From positions 4,175,705 to 4,239,704 of the forward strand of contig NC_055987.1 of NCBI RefSeq assembly GCF_018446385.1: 64,000 nt of DNA, given 5' to 3'. This document shows, one piece after another, positions 21,035-32,679 of this stretch. The stretch's first letter is position 1. Each line of letters opens with the position of its first letter. The notes beneath the pieces were generated by a model. The model saw nothing but the letters and a program-made list of their open reading frames with translations. It had not been told where the DNA came from and searched no databases. The position numbers and the translations under genes were made by a program. The stretch is from Zingiber officinale. Its lineage: Eukaryota > Streptophyta > Magnoliopsida > Zingiberales > Zingiberaceae.

Positions 21035-24000
21035 CTATACATGAAAATAACGGGCGTCAAGGGTACTTACTCTCCTCATCTCTCTTTTCGCGTTGAACTT
21101 TTCTGACTGCTCCATCAGTGTTGGATGAACATAGCCTGAGCACTTGAAAACATCTAGTGACATGGGAAGCCCATCCTCTGGCATCGCTTGAATCTGTGGA
21201 CAGTGACATATTTCTAATTTTTTTAGAAGGGGAGAAAGTCCTATCTCTGGCAGTGATTGGAGCTGTGGACAGCAATACACCATTAAATTTTCTAGTAAGG
21301 GAAAGCTATGCAGCAGCTTTGTCGGCAGAGACTGTAGTTTCTTGCAATAAGAGAAGCTTAGAGATGTAACAGCAGTGAGGCTTCGCGCCAAGATCGACTC
21401 CTCAAATATCACCTCCTCAGAACATGACTCAATTTTAAGTTCTGTGATGAATGACAATGAGTTCCTCAGAGGAAACATTTTAAGCAGAGCAGTGTTGTCC
21501 ACATATAATTTACGCAGAGATGACAATCTCCCTGCTTGCTCATCTCCTACATCCAACTGAACCAGCTTAGGACATCCTACGATCCTCAATTCCTTGAGGG
21601 ATTTAAGGAATCCTAAGCACTCCATTGTTCTCAACTCCACACAATTAGAGATGGACAAATATTGCAGTTCTAACAATTGAGCCTGAGGAATAGACGTTAT
21701 GTATGGACAATCCCTTATGTTCAATCGAATAACTAAACGAAGGTTGTGCAAGAAGTCGGTCAAAAGTTTTGCATATTCGCCACTGTTTGCCAATTCCAAT
21801 ACCTTGAGTGATGGCAGTGCATGGCGGCCAACTTCCTCTTCATCTTCCGTTTTGCTATTTAATATGAGATTGGGACACTTTTTTATTTCCAATATTTCTA
21901 GGGAAGGCGGGAAAGGAGGTAATCTCTTTAGTTTGGGACAATTGCTGACAAGTAGTTTGCGCATGCAGGGAAATAGATCTTTGCCCTCAGTCCAAGACCA
22001 CTCCTCCAATGCCGGCAAATTCCATAAATTAAGCACTTTCAACTTTGGAAAACACTTGCCTTCAAATTCATGACTCAGTTGTTTCAAAGCAGGCATGCTG
22101 TACATGATAAGTTCAATTAGATGCAAACGTTGACCAATAAATGGCAGAACGTCATCCCATCCATTGCAATTTACTAATTCAAGTTTTTCCAAATTGGATA
22201 GAACTTTTGGCATCAACCAACTAGGCGACCTACCTCCATTGTACCCTTCAATTTTCAATATTTTAAGTGATTCGTGTGGCTGCAGACCTTCAATTACTTC
22301 CTCTTCCAACTTGGCATCCTTCTCATCATTCCAATCTAACTCCAACTGTTTTAGGTGGACTTTGTTCTTTAACTCAGCATGCTGTGCTTCTTTGCTATCG
22401 ACAACATTCTCAAGATTTTGAATACAAAGTGTACCGTGAAGCTGTGTCAAATCCTTTAGTTGTCCAAGCTTTAGTCTGTCGTCCTCTTCAACACTAAATC
22501 TTTGCAATTCTTGAAGATTAGTTAGTTTCCGTACATCCTTTATCATCACCCAGAATTCATCATCTGCAACAATGTGTCTCAAATTGACCAACTTACCCAA
22601 TTCTTGTGGTATAAACTGTAGTTCAGGACAACATATTACCTTCAGTGTTTGCAAATTATAAAGGTCGCATAATGATCCAGGCAAAATTTTAATTTTAAAA
22701 TTGTATGATATATCAATGTAACGGAGGTGAGTCAATTTACCAATATGTTCAGATAACTCTTGCAAATCACACCAACTTACATCCAAAACGCGAATGCTTC
22801 TTAGTTTTTCAAAAAGGCTATCGGGAGGCAAATTTTTTCTCAACACCAAGGTGCGCAACTTGTTGTATCCTGAGAACTCCAACGGTAATTTTTCTTCTTC
22901 TACTCGTAGATGTCGAGTTGTGGAAGGCGGCTTTGTTTGTCTGTTATTTTCAATCCTACATATCTCTTCCGTAGAAATCATCTCAGCTAAATCATGTATA
23001 AGGTCATGCATCACAAATTCGTCCTCAAATTCATAATCATATCTGAATTCTTGAAAAAAAGATCTGTTTACAAACTCAAGAAAATAATCACTTCCAACAT
23101 CTTCCATCCTCTTTGTGTTTTTATCTTCGATGAAGCCTTCGGCCATCCACATTTGAATCAACTCAGCTTTATAGAATTTGTAATCTTTAGGAAACAACGA
23201 GCAAAAAACAAAACACTGTTTCAGATTTTCATTAAGATATTGATAACTTAAATGCAGGGCTGGCATAATGTCATCTTCATCTTGTTTTACTTTCCATATG
23301 TCGCTCTCCATTACGGTGGCCCAATGTTGCTGACACAAATTTGATTGCAGAACACTGCCAAGTGTCTTTGCAGCTAATGGTGAGCCCTTCAACTTGCGAA
23401 CAATCTTTCTACCAATGTCTTCTAGCTCCGGATATTCTTCAGGGTTAAGTGTGCCAAATGAGGATTTCTTGAACAATTGCCAAAAGGTATCTTTGTCTAA
23501 ACCATGAAGCAAGATTGGTTCCACCAGGCTAACCATTTTAGAAATTTTCATATCTCGAGTCGTAACAATGATTTTGCTACCATAAGCTCCGACTTTGAGT
23601 AGTGCACAGAATTTCTCCCAGATTCTCTTATTATCGCTCCACACGTCGTCCAGAACAAGCAGAAACGTCTTTTGTGCAATATGCTGATGGAGTATTTTTT
23701 GAAGAGATTCTAACCCCATATTGTCATATTGTTTTTGTAGAGTTACTGACTCTATTATAGATTTAGCGAGTCCCTGCACCGTAAAATTGTTAGACACACA
23801 CACCCAAATCTTGAGATGAAAATGATCCTGAACTCTGTTGTCTTTGTGGGCATACTGAGCAAGAGTAGTCTTTCCAGCCCCTCCTATACCGACGATGGGC
23901 AACACGGATAGGGCATCGTTGAGAAATCCCGATGCTGGTTCCACCTGCTTAGCTGACCCTAACAACCAGTCCACCACTTGATTGAGTTCTTTGTCTCTGC

Positions 24001-24571
24001 CAAACAATATGTCCGTCACCGGGGAAGAGCATGATTCTCTGGTCTGAAACTTCATCTGATCTGGTTGCTTCCCTCTATCATTTGGTGGTAACACATTCAT
24101 GATGCTCTTTATACTGTTAGCAATTCTGTCCAGCCTTCCTTGAATCTCCACCACGCTAGCTCTCATGGCATCTTCCTCCAAGGAATGAGAAGAACCAAAC
24201 AACTTTTCTTTTGCAGCAGAAAAAATGTCTGGAAGGCCACTGGAACCACTTTCCTTGTCGTCTTCTTCACCTTTGACTTTCTGCCTGAGGAAATGGTATT
24301 GGAACTCATCAATCAAGTCCTCAGCATCATAAGCAGCATCCTTGAGTTCCTGCATCAATCTCTTCCACTTGGTGTTGTTGCTCCGGCTAATCTGCACCTC
24401 GTCAAGGATGATTTGAGTCTCCAGCAACGAGATGCGCAGTTTATCCATGTCCGCCGCGAAACCCCGGCGTTCGGCAAACAGTTGGATGGATTTATCGCTG
24501 GCCTTATCGATCAAGGTCTGGATGAAGGCCTGCGCGAACCATCCCCCCACCACTGTCAGTGACACCGCCAT
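21035..24571 (-). CDS. CC-NB-ARC-LRR (CNL) disease-resistance protein, complete
   Basis: A 1178-residue intracellular immune receptor in one uninterrupted exon. Residues 10-95 form the Rx-type coiled coil, with DAAYDAEDLIDEFQY (78-92). NB-ARC: P-loop GIGGAGKTT (228-236), kinase-2 LLVLDDVW (304-311, the final W being typical of CNLs), RNBS-B GSKIIVTTRD (331-340), GLPL motif present as GSPLA (396-400), RNBS-D CFVFCSLFPKDYKF (453-466), MHD intact (521-523). Leucine-rich repeats run from about 560 to 1150. All nucleotide-binding motifs are present, so it may work as an ATP/ADP switch. The last ten codons follow a GTAAGT word and may instead be spliced out. Closest type: RGA2/R13L-like CNLs. The pathogen recognised cannot be told. 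Confidence 0.95.
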   Translation of the reverse strand: MAVSLTVVGGWFAQAFIQTLIDKASDKSIQLFAERRGFAADMDKLRISLLETQIILDEVQISRSNNTKWKRLMQELKDAAYDAEDLIDEFQYHFLRQKVKGEEDDKESGSSGLPDIFSAAKEKLFGSSHSLEEDAMRASVVEIQGRLDRIANSIKSIMNVLPPNDRGKQPDQMKFQTRESCSSPVTDILFGRDKELNQVVDWLLGSAKQVEPASGFLNDALSVLPIVGIGGAGKTTLAQYAHKDNRVQDHFHLKIWVCVSNNFTVQGLAKSIIESVTLQKQYDNMGLESLQKILHQHIAQKTFLLVLDDVWSDNKRIWEKFCALLKVGAYGSKIIVTTRDMKISKMVSLVEPILLHGLDKDTFWQLFKKSSFGTLNPEEYPELEDIGRKIVRKLKGSPLAAKTLGSVLQSNLCQQHWATVMESDIWKVKQDEDDIMPALHLSYQYLNENLKQCFVFCSLFPKDYKFYKAELIQMWMAEGFIEDKNTKRMEDVGSDYFLEFVNRSFFQEFRYDYEFEDEFVMHDLIHDLAEMISTEEICRIENNRQTKPPSTTRHLRVEEEKLPLEFSGYNKLRTLVLRKNLPPDSLFEKLRSIRVLDVSWCDLQELSEHIGKLTHLRYIDISYNFKIKILPGSLCDLYNLQTLKVICCPELQFIPQELGKLVNLRHIVADDEFWVMIKDVRKLTNLQELQRFSVEEDDRLKLGQLKDLTQLHGTLCIQNLENVVDSKEAQHAELKNKVHLKQLELDWNDEKDAKLEEEVIEGLQPHESLKILKIEGYNGGRSPSWLMPKVLSNLEKLELVNCNGWDDVLPFIGQRLHLIELIMYSMPALKQLSHEFEGKCFPKLKVLNLWNLPALEEWSWTEGKDLFPCMRKLLVSNCPKLKRLPPFPPSLEILEIKKCPNLILNSKTEDEEEVGRHALPSLKVLELANSGEYAKLLTDFLHNLRLVIRLNIRDCPYITSIPQAQLLELQYLSISNCVELRTMECLGFLKSLKELRIVGCPKLVQLDVGDEQAGRLSSLRKLYVDNTALLKMFPLRNSLSFITELKIESCSEEVIFEESILARSLTAVTSLSFSYCKKLQSLPTKLLHSFPLLENLMVYCCPQLQSLPEIGLSPLLKKLEICHCPQIQAMPEDGLPMSLDVFKCSGYVHPTLMEQSEKFNAKREMRRVSTLDARYFHV

Positions 24572-24636
24572 CTGATTGCAGATCAGAGAGCAGCGTTAGA
24601 TCCTTGCTCTTCTTTCAGATCTGCAAACCAAAAGAG

Positions 24637-24737
24637 CTGCAAAAACAAAACAAAGACCGTAGTAATCAACGGCACACGTCTCGTAGTAGATGGAACTATT
24701 GATTTGATTGATGGCAAATTATAAGAGATTTGATTAC
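24637..24737 (-). other. Predicted intron in the NLR 5'UTR
   Basis: On the minus strand GGAG|GTAATC (donor, G at 24737) and TTGTTTTTGCAG| (acceptor, ending at 24637) frame a 101-bp T-rich intron 66 bp before the ATG. A leader intron of this kind is common in plant CNL genes. A minus-strand open frame at 24734-24922 lies in the presumed leader and is not regarded as a gene. Confidence 0.55.
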
Positions 24738-24900
24738 CTCCAAATAAAGTGGAACTGGAGGTGATCGTTGCTACTTGCTACCGTTGAGTGGGCGATGCTT
24801 CTGCAAACTACAGAATATACTCTCAGGAAGCAAATATTGCTAAAAGGAAGTTGGAGTTCAAAGTAAAGTTGCAGACTTCGGCCTCCTACGCTGAACATGT

Positions 24901-24962
24901 CACGTGATAATAATTTTTTCACTCGTTTTTTTAATCCAAATTGATTAATTTTAGAGTTGACT
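24901..24962 (-). promoter_or_regulatory. G-box and W-box upstream of the NLR
   Basis: A palindromic CACGTG lies at 24901-24906 and a W-box core TTGACT at 24957-24962, about 330 and 390 bp upstream of the ATG. W-boxes bind WRKY factors in defence genes; G-boxes bind bZIP/bHLH factors. The G-box is retained in the related flank at 3180-3185. Function is inferred from motifs only. Confidence 0.4.
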
Positions 24963-27900
24963 TATACGGATCCAAGAATTCAATTATGGAGGGATGATCA
25001 TGATAAACAAAGGACGGTATCTTCCATCTCCACCACTAAAATCACATAATACTAAGGATTCCACTACTAGTAAAGTAGGGTGACCATCGATGCCACCCTC
25101 CCCACTGAATCTGCCCCTGCATCAACTAACAAAATAAATTGATACGTGTTCTAGAAATCTATCTATATAATAAATATTTTACAGCTGAGATTTAAAGCTT
25201 AGATATTTCATTATCGGTTGGACACTCGTTTTCTGTTCAGTGGAAGCTGACTGAGTCACGATTAACTATAAATATTTAATATAATTAAAAAGTGAATATT
25301 GAACGCTTCATTCAACTCAACCAAACTCTCTCCTCTTTAATTTTTTTTTGGGAAGCTTACAAATTAAACACTAATCAAGAATATTTAACTTATAATTATA
25401 TAAATAAATATATCTGTTTGGATGATTAAATTCGTTAATCTCTCTTGCATTCCTTTTTGCCGTCTCACTTTTATAATTTGAAGTTTTATCTGGACCATTA
25501 AATTTATGATCCTGATTCATTTTTTTACCTCGCTTCTTAGTGTCATTTTTTTCAGCTTATTTATTTATTTATTTATAGAAGCTGACTAAATAAAAGTTAA
25601 TTAAAAAAAATTAATTTGTACAACAATATGATATGCTGAGTTAATATGCCCCAATAAGTATTGAGTAAGTTCACACATATACTACACTACACACCGATGA
25701 CACAATTTTTAATGTCTTTTTTTCAACTTATTTTTTTCAAAAGGAATTCTTGATTACCTATGTCATCAATTTTTTTAAATAATATTTTATTAGTAATTTA
25801 AAATTTGAAATACTCTTTATGCTTCATAGAATACAGCTCAATGTAAAAATAATCTTCACTTTAAATTGCAACCAAAATTTCCATCGTCATTGACAGCATC
25901 AAATTTCATGTGCTAACACATGCCCCAATAAGCTTCACAATCCGACTCTAACTGAATCAGATTCTTCTAACACATGGCCCCATGAGCGCACATCGCCAGT
26001 AAGGCCCATGTGATACGCATAAGAGTACCTTTAATGGTCAGAACTTTAATTATTATTTTTTTTACAATTTCAATATGCTACGTTAATGATATAAAAATTT
26101 ATTAAAACTTCTTTAATATAGTTAAAATTCTAAATGATATGACTCTTTATATATATTATATTAATTTTGAGACATAAAAATATAATTAAATTTTTATTAT
26201 TGTACTAAAATTATAAATCTCAAACTTATCTTTTAAGAGTATAGATCATCTGAACCGTAATTTGTGATTTAAAAGATAGATCATTATATTCATTGTTTGA
26301 TAGAAATAAATTCTACTTATTTAATAGATGGGATCTATCTCCATCAATCAATTAACTTATATGATCCATCCTCTAAACCATAAATTACAATGTAAAGAAT
26401 TCTGACTGAGAAGAAAGTATGCTGATAAATTTATCATAAAAATATATGGTAAGGTAGCATCTGAAGTTTCTCATTTACGGCTTTATCAGCCTAGATGGTT
26501 GCATCCTAAAACTTACATATTATATTAGAACAATCATTCATGTAAATACTAATTACATTCATGTAAATACCAATTATGCCCAACTGTGGGGATCCGTATA
26601 GACTGTTATATATATGGATGATAAATCAATTAAGTCAAGTCAAGGTTTATAGTGTTAAAGTTTATTTCATAAGATAATTAAATCAAGTTAAATTGAATTT
26701 AAAATAAATCAAGTTAACGTAATGATTTGATTTGTTTTATATTTTATAAATTTGAGCTTGATTGGTTTGGAGTTTGATTTAAATTTGGTTCATTAAATTA
26801 TAAAGTTTTCAATTCAAATTTATTTGATTATTTAAAATTTTAATATTCTAAATTTGATGGGTTGATTATTGAGTTTGAAAATATAAATTTATTTATTTAT
26901 ATATTTTTTTTTCATCTTCTCGGAGGTGCGATGATTGAGATATAGAATGTTGTCACATAACAAATCTTGATGAGAATGATGGGACGGGTGAATCACCTTG
27001 TCTCATGAAAATGAAATGTTTTTCTCACGGATAACTTGCAAAATATTTTTTTTTTCTTCCCTAATCCATGTAAAATGATACTGAAATGTTTTTCTCAAGC
27101 TTATCGATTGGAAGTTGATAAGCCTATAGAAATTGTATATTAATTTCATTTTCATTTTCATCTTCATAATTAGCGAAATAGCCTAATTATCACGGTAACT
27201 TAAACTCTGTAAAATATAATTTAGTAAATTAAACTCAGCTAACAGTCCATGTGTGGCGTGCGTCTAAAATAAAGGCACAAATGAATCGAACTAGCTCACG
27301 AGCTTTTTGAGACAATTCGAAAAATATTTAATTCATATTCTAATTTATCGAATACGAGCTGAATTCGAACATGTTCAAATTTTTTTCGAGTCGAACTCGA
27401 ATCTAAATTATATTCTTCAATAGTTTGCGAACTTTAATATTTTATTAATATAAGTTAATTATATATTAAATAAATAAATTTCAAATCTTTACTTATTTTC
27501 GAGTAATAATTTAAATAATTCATGAACATGTTTAAATCTTTCGAGCCGAACTCGAATCCGATCCCTAATTCAAACCAAACTCGAACTAAAAATTTTAAAA
27601 TTTCGAATCGAGCTCAAACTTAATTATATCTATTTCTAGCTAAATTTGCGTATTAGATTTTTCTATATATTCATTTTGATTCAATTTATTTACACCCCTA
27701 GTTTAAAACGATCATAGCTCCTAAGTACCACGGGGATGAGTTTCTCTGGACCACCGTTTCTGATCTACTCCTAAACCAAAAAAAATAAATTAGTGGAAGA
27801 TAATGAACTTTACATATTATACAAATGGAGGTTATTACCTTACACTAATATAAATATTGGATTAGGGATGATTCAATATTTACGAATCCCTTCCCGGCAC

Positions 27901-28655
27901 CATGAGCCAGCACAAGACCCCGCCACTAGATATAAAAAAACAATTACTGACACCTAATTATTAAATGGGAAACATAAAAAGGAACGTCTCAAATTTATTA
28001 AATTGTCAGATGACCTCTCTTTAAATTAAAAATAAAATAAAAAGGGTCAGATGAGCATCTTTTTTAAAAATAAAAATCAAAATCAAAATAAAAGGAACGT
28101 AAATCTATTTTTTTTTATCTGAGGACCACAATCAAGGAGGAATCATAACGTGAGCATGTTGAGAAGGGATTGGGAAATACTGACATCTCACCACTCGGTC
28201 TTCTCCTCGCTATCAACAACTATTTGGCTTTATCCATAGTTAGGGTTAGCAGCATGCTTCCTAAAGATGGAGACAGGTAGATATAGAGTTGGTTTTAATT
28301 TGCAGAGGGAATGAAAATCTTATCAGAGCTAGATGTGAAGATTAAAAATCATTATCTCTCAAATTTTTAAAATATAAACTAAATTTGTAAATGATCCGTG
28401 AACGAACCTGGATTGAGTGAGGATGATTTATTTGCCTGTCACAGAAGGAAGAGTATAATTAGTTTAGAGCAAGTACGTACAGGCTCAATTACTTGTTTAT
28501 AATATTTAGATTAATCAGACTTTTGTTTGATGGATAACAAACATTGGCAACTAGGCTGTCCAATTAATTGTTAATGTATGTACTTATGTGTCAAGACCTT
28601 TCTTATATATTTTAATATATAGATAATTATATTATAAAGGTAAGTGTTTATCATT
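24963..28655. other. Gene-free AT-rich DNA; 25180-25600 is NLR upstream flank
   Basis: 25180-25290 matches 3200-3250, and 25290-25600 matches 45590-45718 joined to 52559-52745 (for example TTATCTGGACCATTAAAT at 25486 and 52632). 27260-27640 holds a diffuse run of TCGAACTCGAAT-type words, a common plant dispersed repeat. No reading frame with a recognisable domain was seen in 25600-28655. Confidence 0.6.
26245..26405. repeat. Imperfect foldback repeat
   Basis: CCGTAATTTGTGATTTAAAA..GATAGATCAT on the left faces an inverted relative, ATGATCCATCCTCTAAACC..TAAATTAC, on the right, about 45-50 bp each with roughly 60 bp between. It looks like a worn MITE; no target duplication was confirmed. Confidence 0.45.
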
Positions 28656-29051
28656 AATTATTTATTTTTTTGATGAATAAAGAAGCTCATAATCAATTTT
28701 TCCATATCTAAGAATTCTCTTAGCTAAATATAAGTGAGAAGTTTTTAGAGTTTTCATGTACATGCATACCAAACCAACTTCAAATAATATATCAGGTCTT
28801 GTACATGTCAAATACCTGAGCCATCCCATAGTCCTCTTGTAATAAATTGGATTCACAAGTTTGCCTTCTCCGTCTTTAGCCATTCTAATGTCATATTCAA
28901 CGGGCATATCCATAGCATAACAATCTTCCATTGAGAATTTCTTCAGAATATCTTTAACATATTTTTCTTATGATACAAAGATTTCTTCCTCTCTTTGTTG
29001 TACTTCAATGACGAGAAAGTATCTCATCAATCATATATCTGTCATCTCAAA

Positions 29052-32000
29052 CAGTGGCGGAGCTTACACGGGCCCAGTGTGGGCAGTTGCCCACAGTGGG
29101 CCCGGACAAAAAACAATATATTATTAGTCTTTTTTTGCCCTAAGTCAACCCCATTAAACTAATTGCTCTCTAACCTTGCGACGAACGAATTCTGCAGTCT
29201 CCACGCCGAACCTGCAGAGGGCCAGAGGCCATAGCCAGAGGCCCAAAGGAACACCGAACACGACTACACGAGTTGGGAGAAAAGTATCGTGTGCGACCAC
29301 GGCGTCGGCTACACGCCTGCAAGCTGCGGCAACCTCACAAACGCCTCCCGAGTCCAGAAATACCCATCTTCATTCTTCAGTAGTCAGTCTTTCTCGCCGG
29401 CCGGCGGCCACCACCTCCTTTTCGACTTTATCTTCCTCTTTTGCTGCCGCACTCCATAGCAATCTAAGAAGCCCAAGGACCCAAGGTAACCCTTAAGGCC
29501 TTAACCCTAAATGCTTTTTTCCTGTTCCAAAAAAAAAAACGGCGAACTGGCGATTGGCGAAGCACTTCTAATTTCGAACTTCTGTTTCCACAACTCATAT
29601 TAAATAATTTTCAATAAAAAGTTATCTATATATTTTTTTTTGTTTTCTACTATATGCTGATAATGCTTACAAAATTAAGAACTACAGCCACTGCCCACTA
29701 ATGTGATAGATAACTATGAGAATTTTTTTTTTCTTTTACAATAATTATTCATATACAAGGCTGTGCACGGCAGCATGGGTAAAAAAGTATGGATAAATAT
29801 TAAATCTATGCTATGTTAATTAAATATATAATTTGATAATTTTAGAATTTTGTTTAAGTTTGGATTGTTAATTCATTTTTTATTTATTTATATTAGGAAA
29901 TCACTATGTCTACAATGCATAGATTTTTTAAAAGAAAAGCTCTAGAACCAGAAGAACAAAATACTGGAAATGTTATAGCTGGAGAATTTGATTTTTCACA
30001 ACTACCAGCAGATCCTGGACTAAGGATTCCCATTTGTTCTTATAAGTTATCTTTTCAAGACAACTAAGGGAAAACAAGCAGGAGGAGAGACTTTTGTTAG
30101 TGAAGGATTCACAAATTGGAAGGGTAAAGATAGATTAAATATTCATGTTGGCCAACATGATAGTGAACATCATAAAGCTCGAATGAATTGTGAAACTTTG
30201 ATGAATCAAGATGAGCACATCCAATCAATTTTGCACAAACAGTCAAAGCAAATGCGAAGTGATTATCGTATCTGTCTCACTGCTTCAATTGATTGTATTA
30301 GAGTTCTGTTGCGACAAGGGAATTCATTTCGGGGTCATGATGACACTGAAGGTTCTCTTAATCCGGGTAACTTTCTTATTCAACTGGAGTTTTTAGGTGC
30401 TCATAATAAAGAGATTAATGATGTAATATTGAAAAATGCTCCTAAAAATTACAAGTTAACATCACCGGATATTCAGAAGGATATAGTAAGGGCTTGTGCA
30501 ACTGAAACAATTAATGTTATTATCAAAGATATTGGTAATTCATTATTCTCTATTTTAGTTGATGAATCTCATGATGTGTCAATGAAGGAGCAAATGTCAG
30601 TTGTTTTGTGCTATGTTGATAGTAGTGGGAATATAAATGAGCGTTTTATTGGAATTGAACATGTTACTAGTACTATAGCACTCTCACTTAAAGCTGCTAT
30701 TGATAAAATGTTCGCTAAATATAATTTGAGCATATCTAATGTGAGAGGACAAGGTTTTGATGGAGCAAGTAATATGCAAGGTAAATTTAATGGTCTAAAA
30801 GCACTCATTTTAAAGGAGAACTCATGTGCATTTTACATAGATTGTTTTGCCTATCAGCTTCAACTAGCTTTTATAGCTGTGGCAAAAAAAAATCTTCCAA
30901 TTTCTAATTTCTTTCGTATTGTTGGTGATGTGATAAATGTTGTTGGATCATCCTGCAAACGTTCTGATCTTCTTAAGGAGAAACATTCAGATTTTATTGT
31001 TGAGGCACTAGAGAGGGGTGAAATTTCAAGTGGTCGAGGGCTTAATCAAGAAACTACTCTTCAACGTGCTGGGGATACACGTTGGGGGTCACATTACAAT
31101 TCTTTGAACAGTTTGATTTCTATGTTCCCTGCTGTTAGTGATGTGCTTGAAATGATTTCAGAAGATGATTCCAGTTCTCCTGATAAAAAAACTGAGGCAT
31201 TTAATTTATTGGAGTCAATACTTTCATTTGATTTTGCATTAAATCTACACTTGATGAAACATGTCTTAGGGATTTCGAGTGAATTGTCGACGGCATTACA
31301 AAAGAAAGATCAGGATATTGTAAATGCAATGGATTTGGTACAAGTATGCAAACACCGACTCCAAAATATGAGAGAAGATGGTTGGGATTCATTTTTAGAA
31401 AAGGTTCAGTATTTTTGTCAACAACATTACATTAATTGTCTCAAAATGGATGATATGTTCACACGTTGGGCACCACGTGGTCGTCCCCATCGTAATCCAC
31501 CAGAAGTGACAAATTTACATCACTATCGAGTTGATTTATTTTTTGGTGTTATTGATATGGAACTTCAAGAATTAAATGATCGTTTCTCAGAGGCAAGTAC
31601 AGAGTTACTTCTTTGTGTAGCTTGTTTGTGTCCACAAAACTCTTTTATAGCTTTTGATAAGAAAAAATTGTTGCAATTGGCTGAGTTTTATCCACAAGAT
31701 TTCTCAAGATTTGATCTTCTCGTACTTGATGATCAACTTGAAACTTATATATGTGATATGTGTTCTAACAAAACATTTCAAGGATTGAAAGACCTTGGTG
31801 ATCTTTCAGAGAAGTTAGTTATGTCAAAGAAAAGTATGGTGTATCCATTGGTTTTTAAACTTTTGACATTAGCATTAATTTTACCAGTTGCGACTGCGTC
31901 TGTAGAGAGTATTTTCTGCCATGAGAATTGTGAAAGACAAGTTGCGTAATCGAATGAGTGACGATTGGATGAATGATAGTCTTATTGTCTATGTAGAGAA

Positions 32001-32679
32001 AGATATATTTCTAACGGTTGATAATGAAGCTATTATACAAAAGTTTCAAAATATGAAGACTCGAAAAGAACAATTGTAAGGTAATTATGTTGTGATGTTT
32101 GATTTCATATTGTATGCTTTGTTAATAAAAGAATTAGCTTCTTGACTTAAACTCTTTACAACTCTCTTTTGAAATGAATTTATTCTTTAAAAAATCATGT
32201 AGTTTTACTAATGCTGAATATGTCACGTTATCACTCATAAGTATAAGTTTTAGCTTTGCATTTTGAATTTTCATGGCAAGTGCTAATTTGTCTTATTCAT
32301 TTGCAGCTATATTTCTATACAAATTTCATCAATGTGGATGATATTGGCTTGATGCTTGAAAATTATGAACAACTTTTGAGTGTATCTTATAACCAAGAAT
32401 CTTTTTGCAGATGGTGGAATAGATAGTTTTTTTTTATATTAGGGAGGATAATCCGGTTGGACAAGCTCAACGGGTTAGTTTTCATTTTGTCATTTGCGAT
32501 TTAATTATTATGTCAACTTTTAATCTTTTATGCATCATATTCTGTTCTATTATATATTGCTTAGTCTTTGTTGATCTTTAATTTTATACCATTACAATTA
32601 TAAAATTTAATATTGTTTTACTTTATTAAATATATTTTATTATTGCCTACACTCAACCAATATCCTAGCTCCGCCCCTG
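29052..32679 (+). mobile_element. hAT transposon, well preserved, inside copia element 1
   Basis: Terminal inverted repeats CAGTGGCGGAGCT (29052) and AGCTCCGCCCCTG (ending 32679) differ by one base, and the 8-bp target duplication ATCTCAAA at 29044-29051 and 32680-32687 is perfect. It has a GC-rich leader (29160-29500) and one long transposase frame. At 3628 bp it is near full size; a probable deletion in the zinc-finger region and one frame change keep it from being whole. It is younger than its host copia. Confidence 0.95.
29906..32079 (+). pseudogene. hAT transposase (TTF/DUF4371), nearly complete
   Basis: Starts at ATG 29906 (MSTMHRFFKRKALEPEEQ). The frame then shifts near 30035-30055, where PGLRIPICSY runs into YLFKTTKGKQAGGETF: compared with the family, the stretch holding the first zinc-finger residues seems deleted. 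The long frame (first ATG 30183, open to 31949) has DUF4371 words SILVDESHDVSMKEQMSVVL and NVRGQGFDGASNMQGKFNGL, and the RW pair in RAGDTRWGSHYNSL. The C-terminal dimerisation part changes frame near 31911 and goes on as FSAMRIVKDKLRNRMSDDW to a stop at 32077-32079. With only two lesions, it is much fresher than the hAT at 4402-7891. Nuclear DNA transposase by family. Confidence 0.88.
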
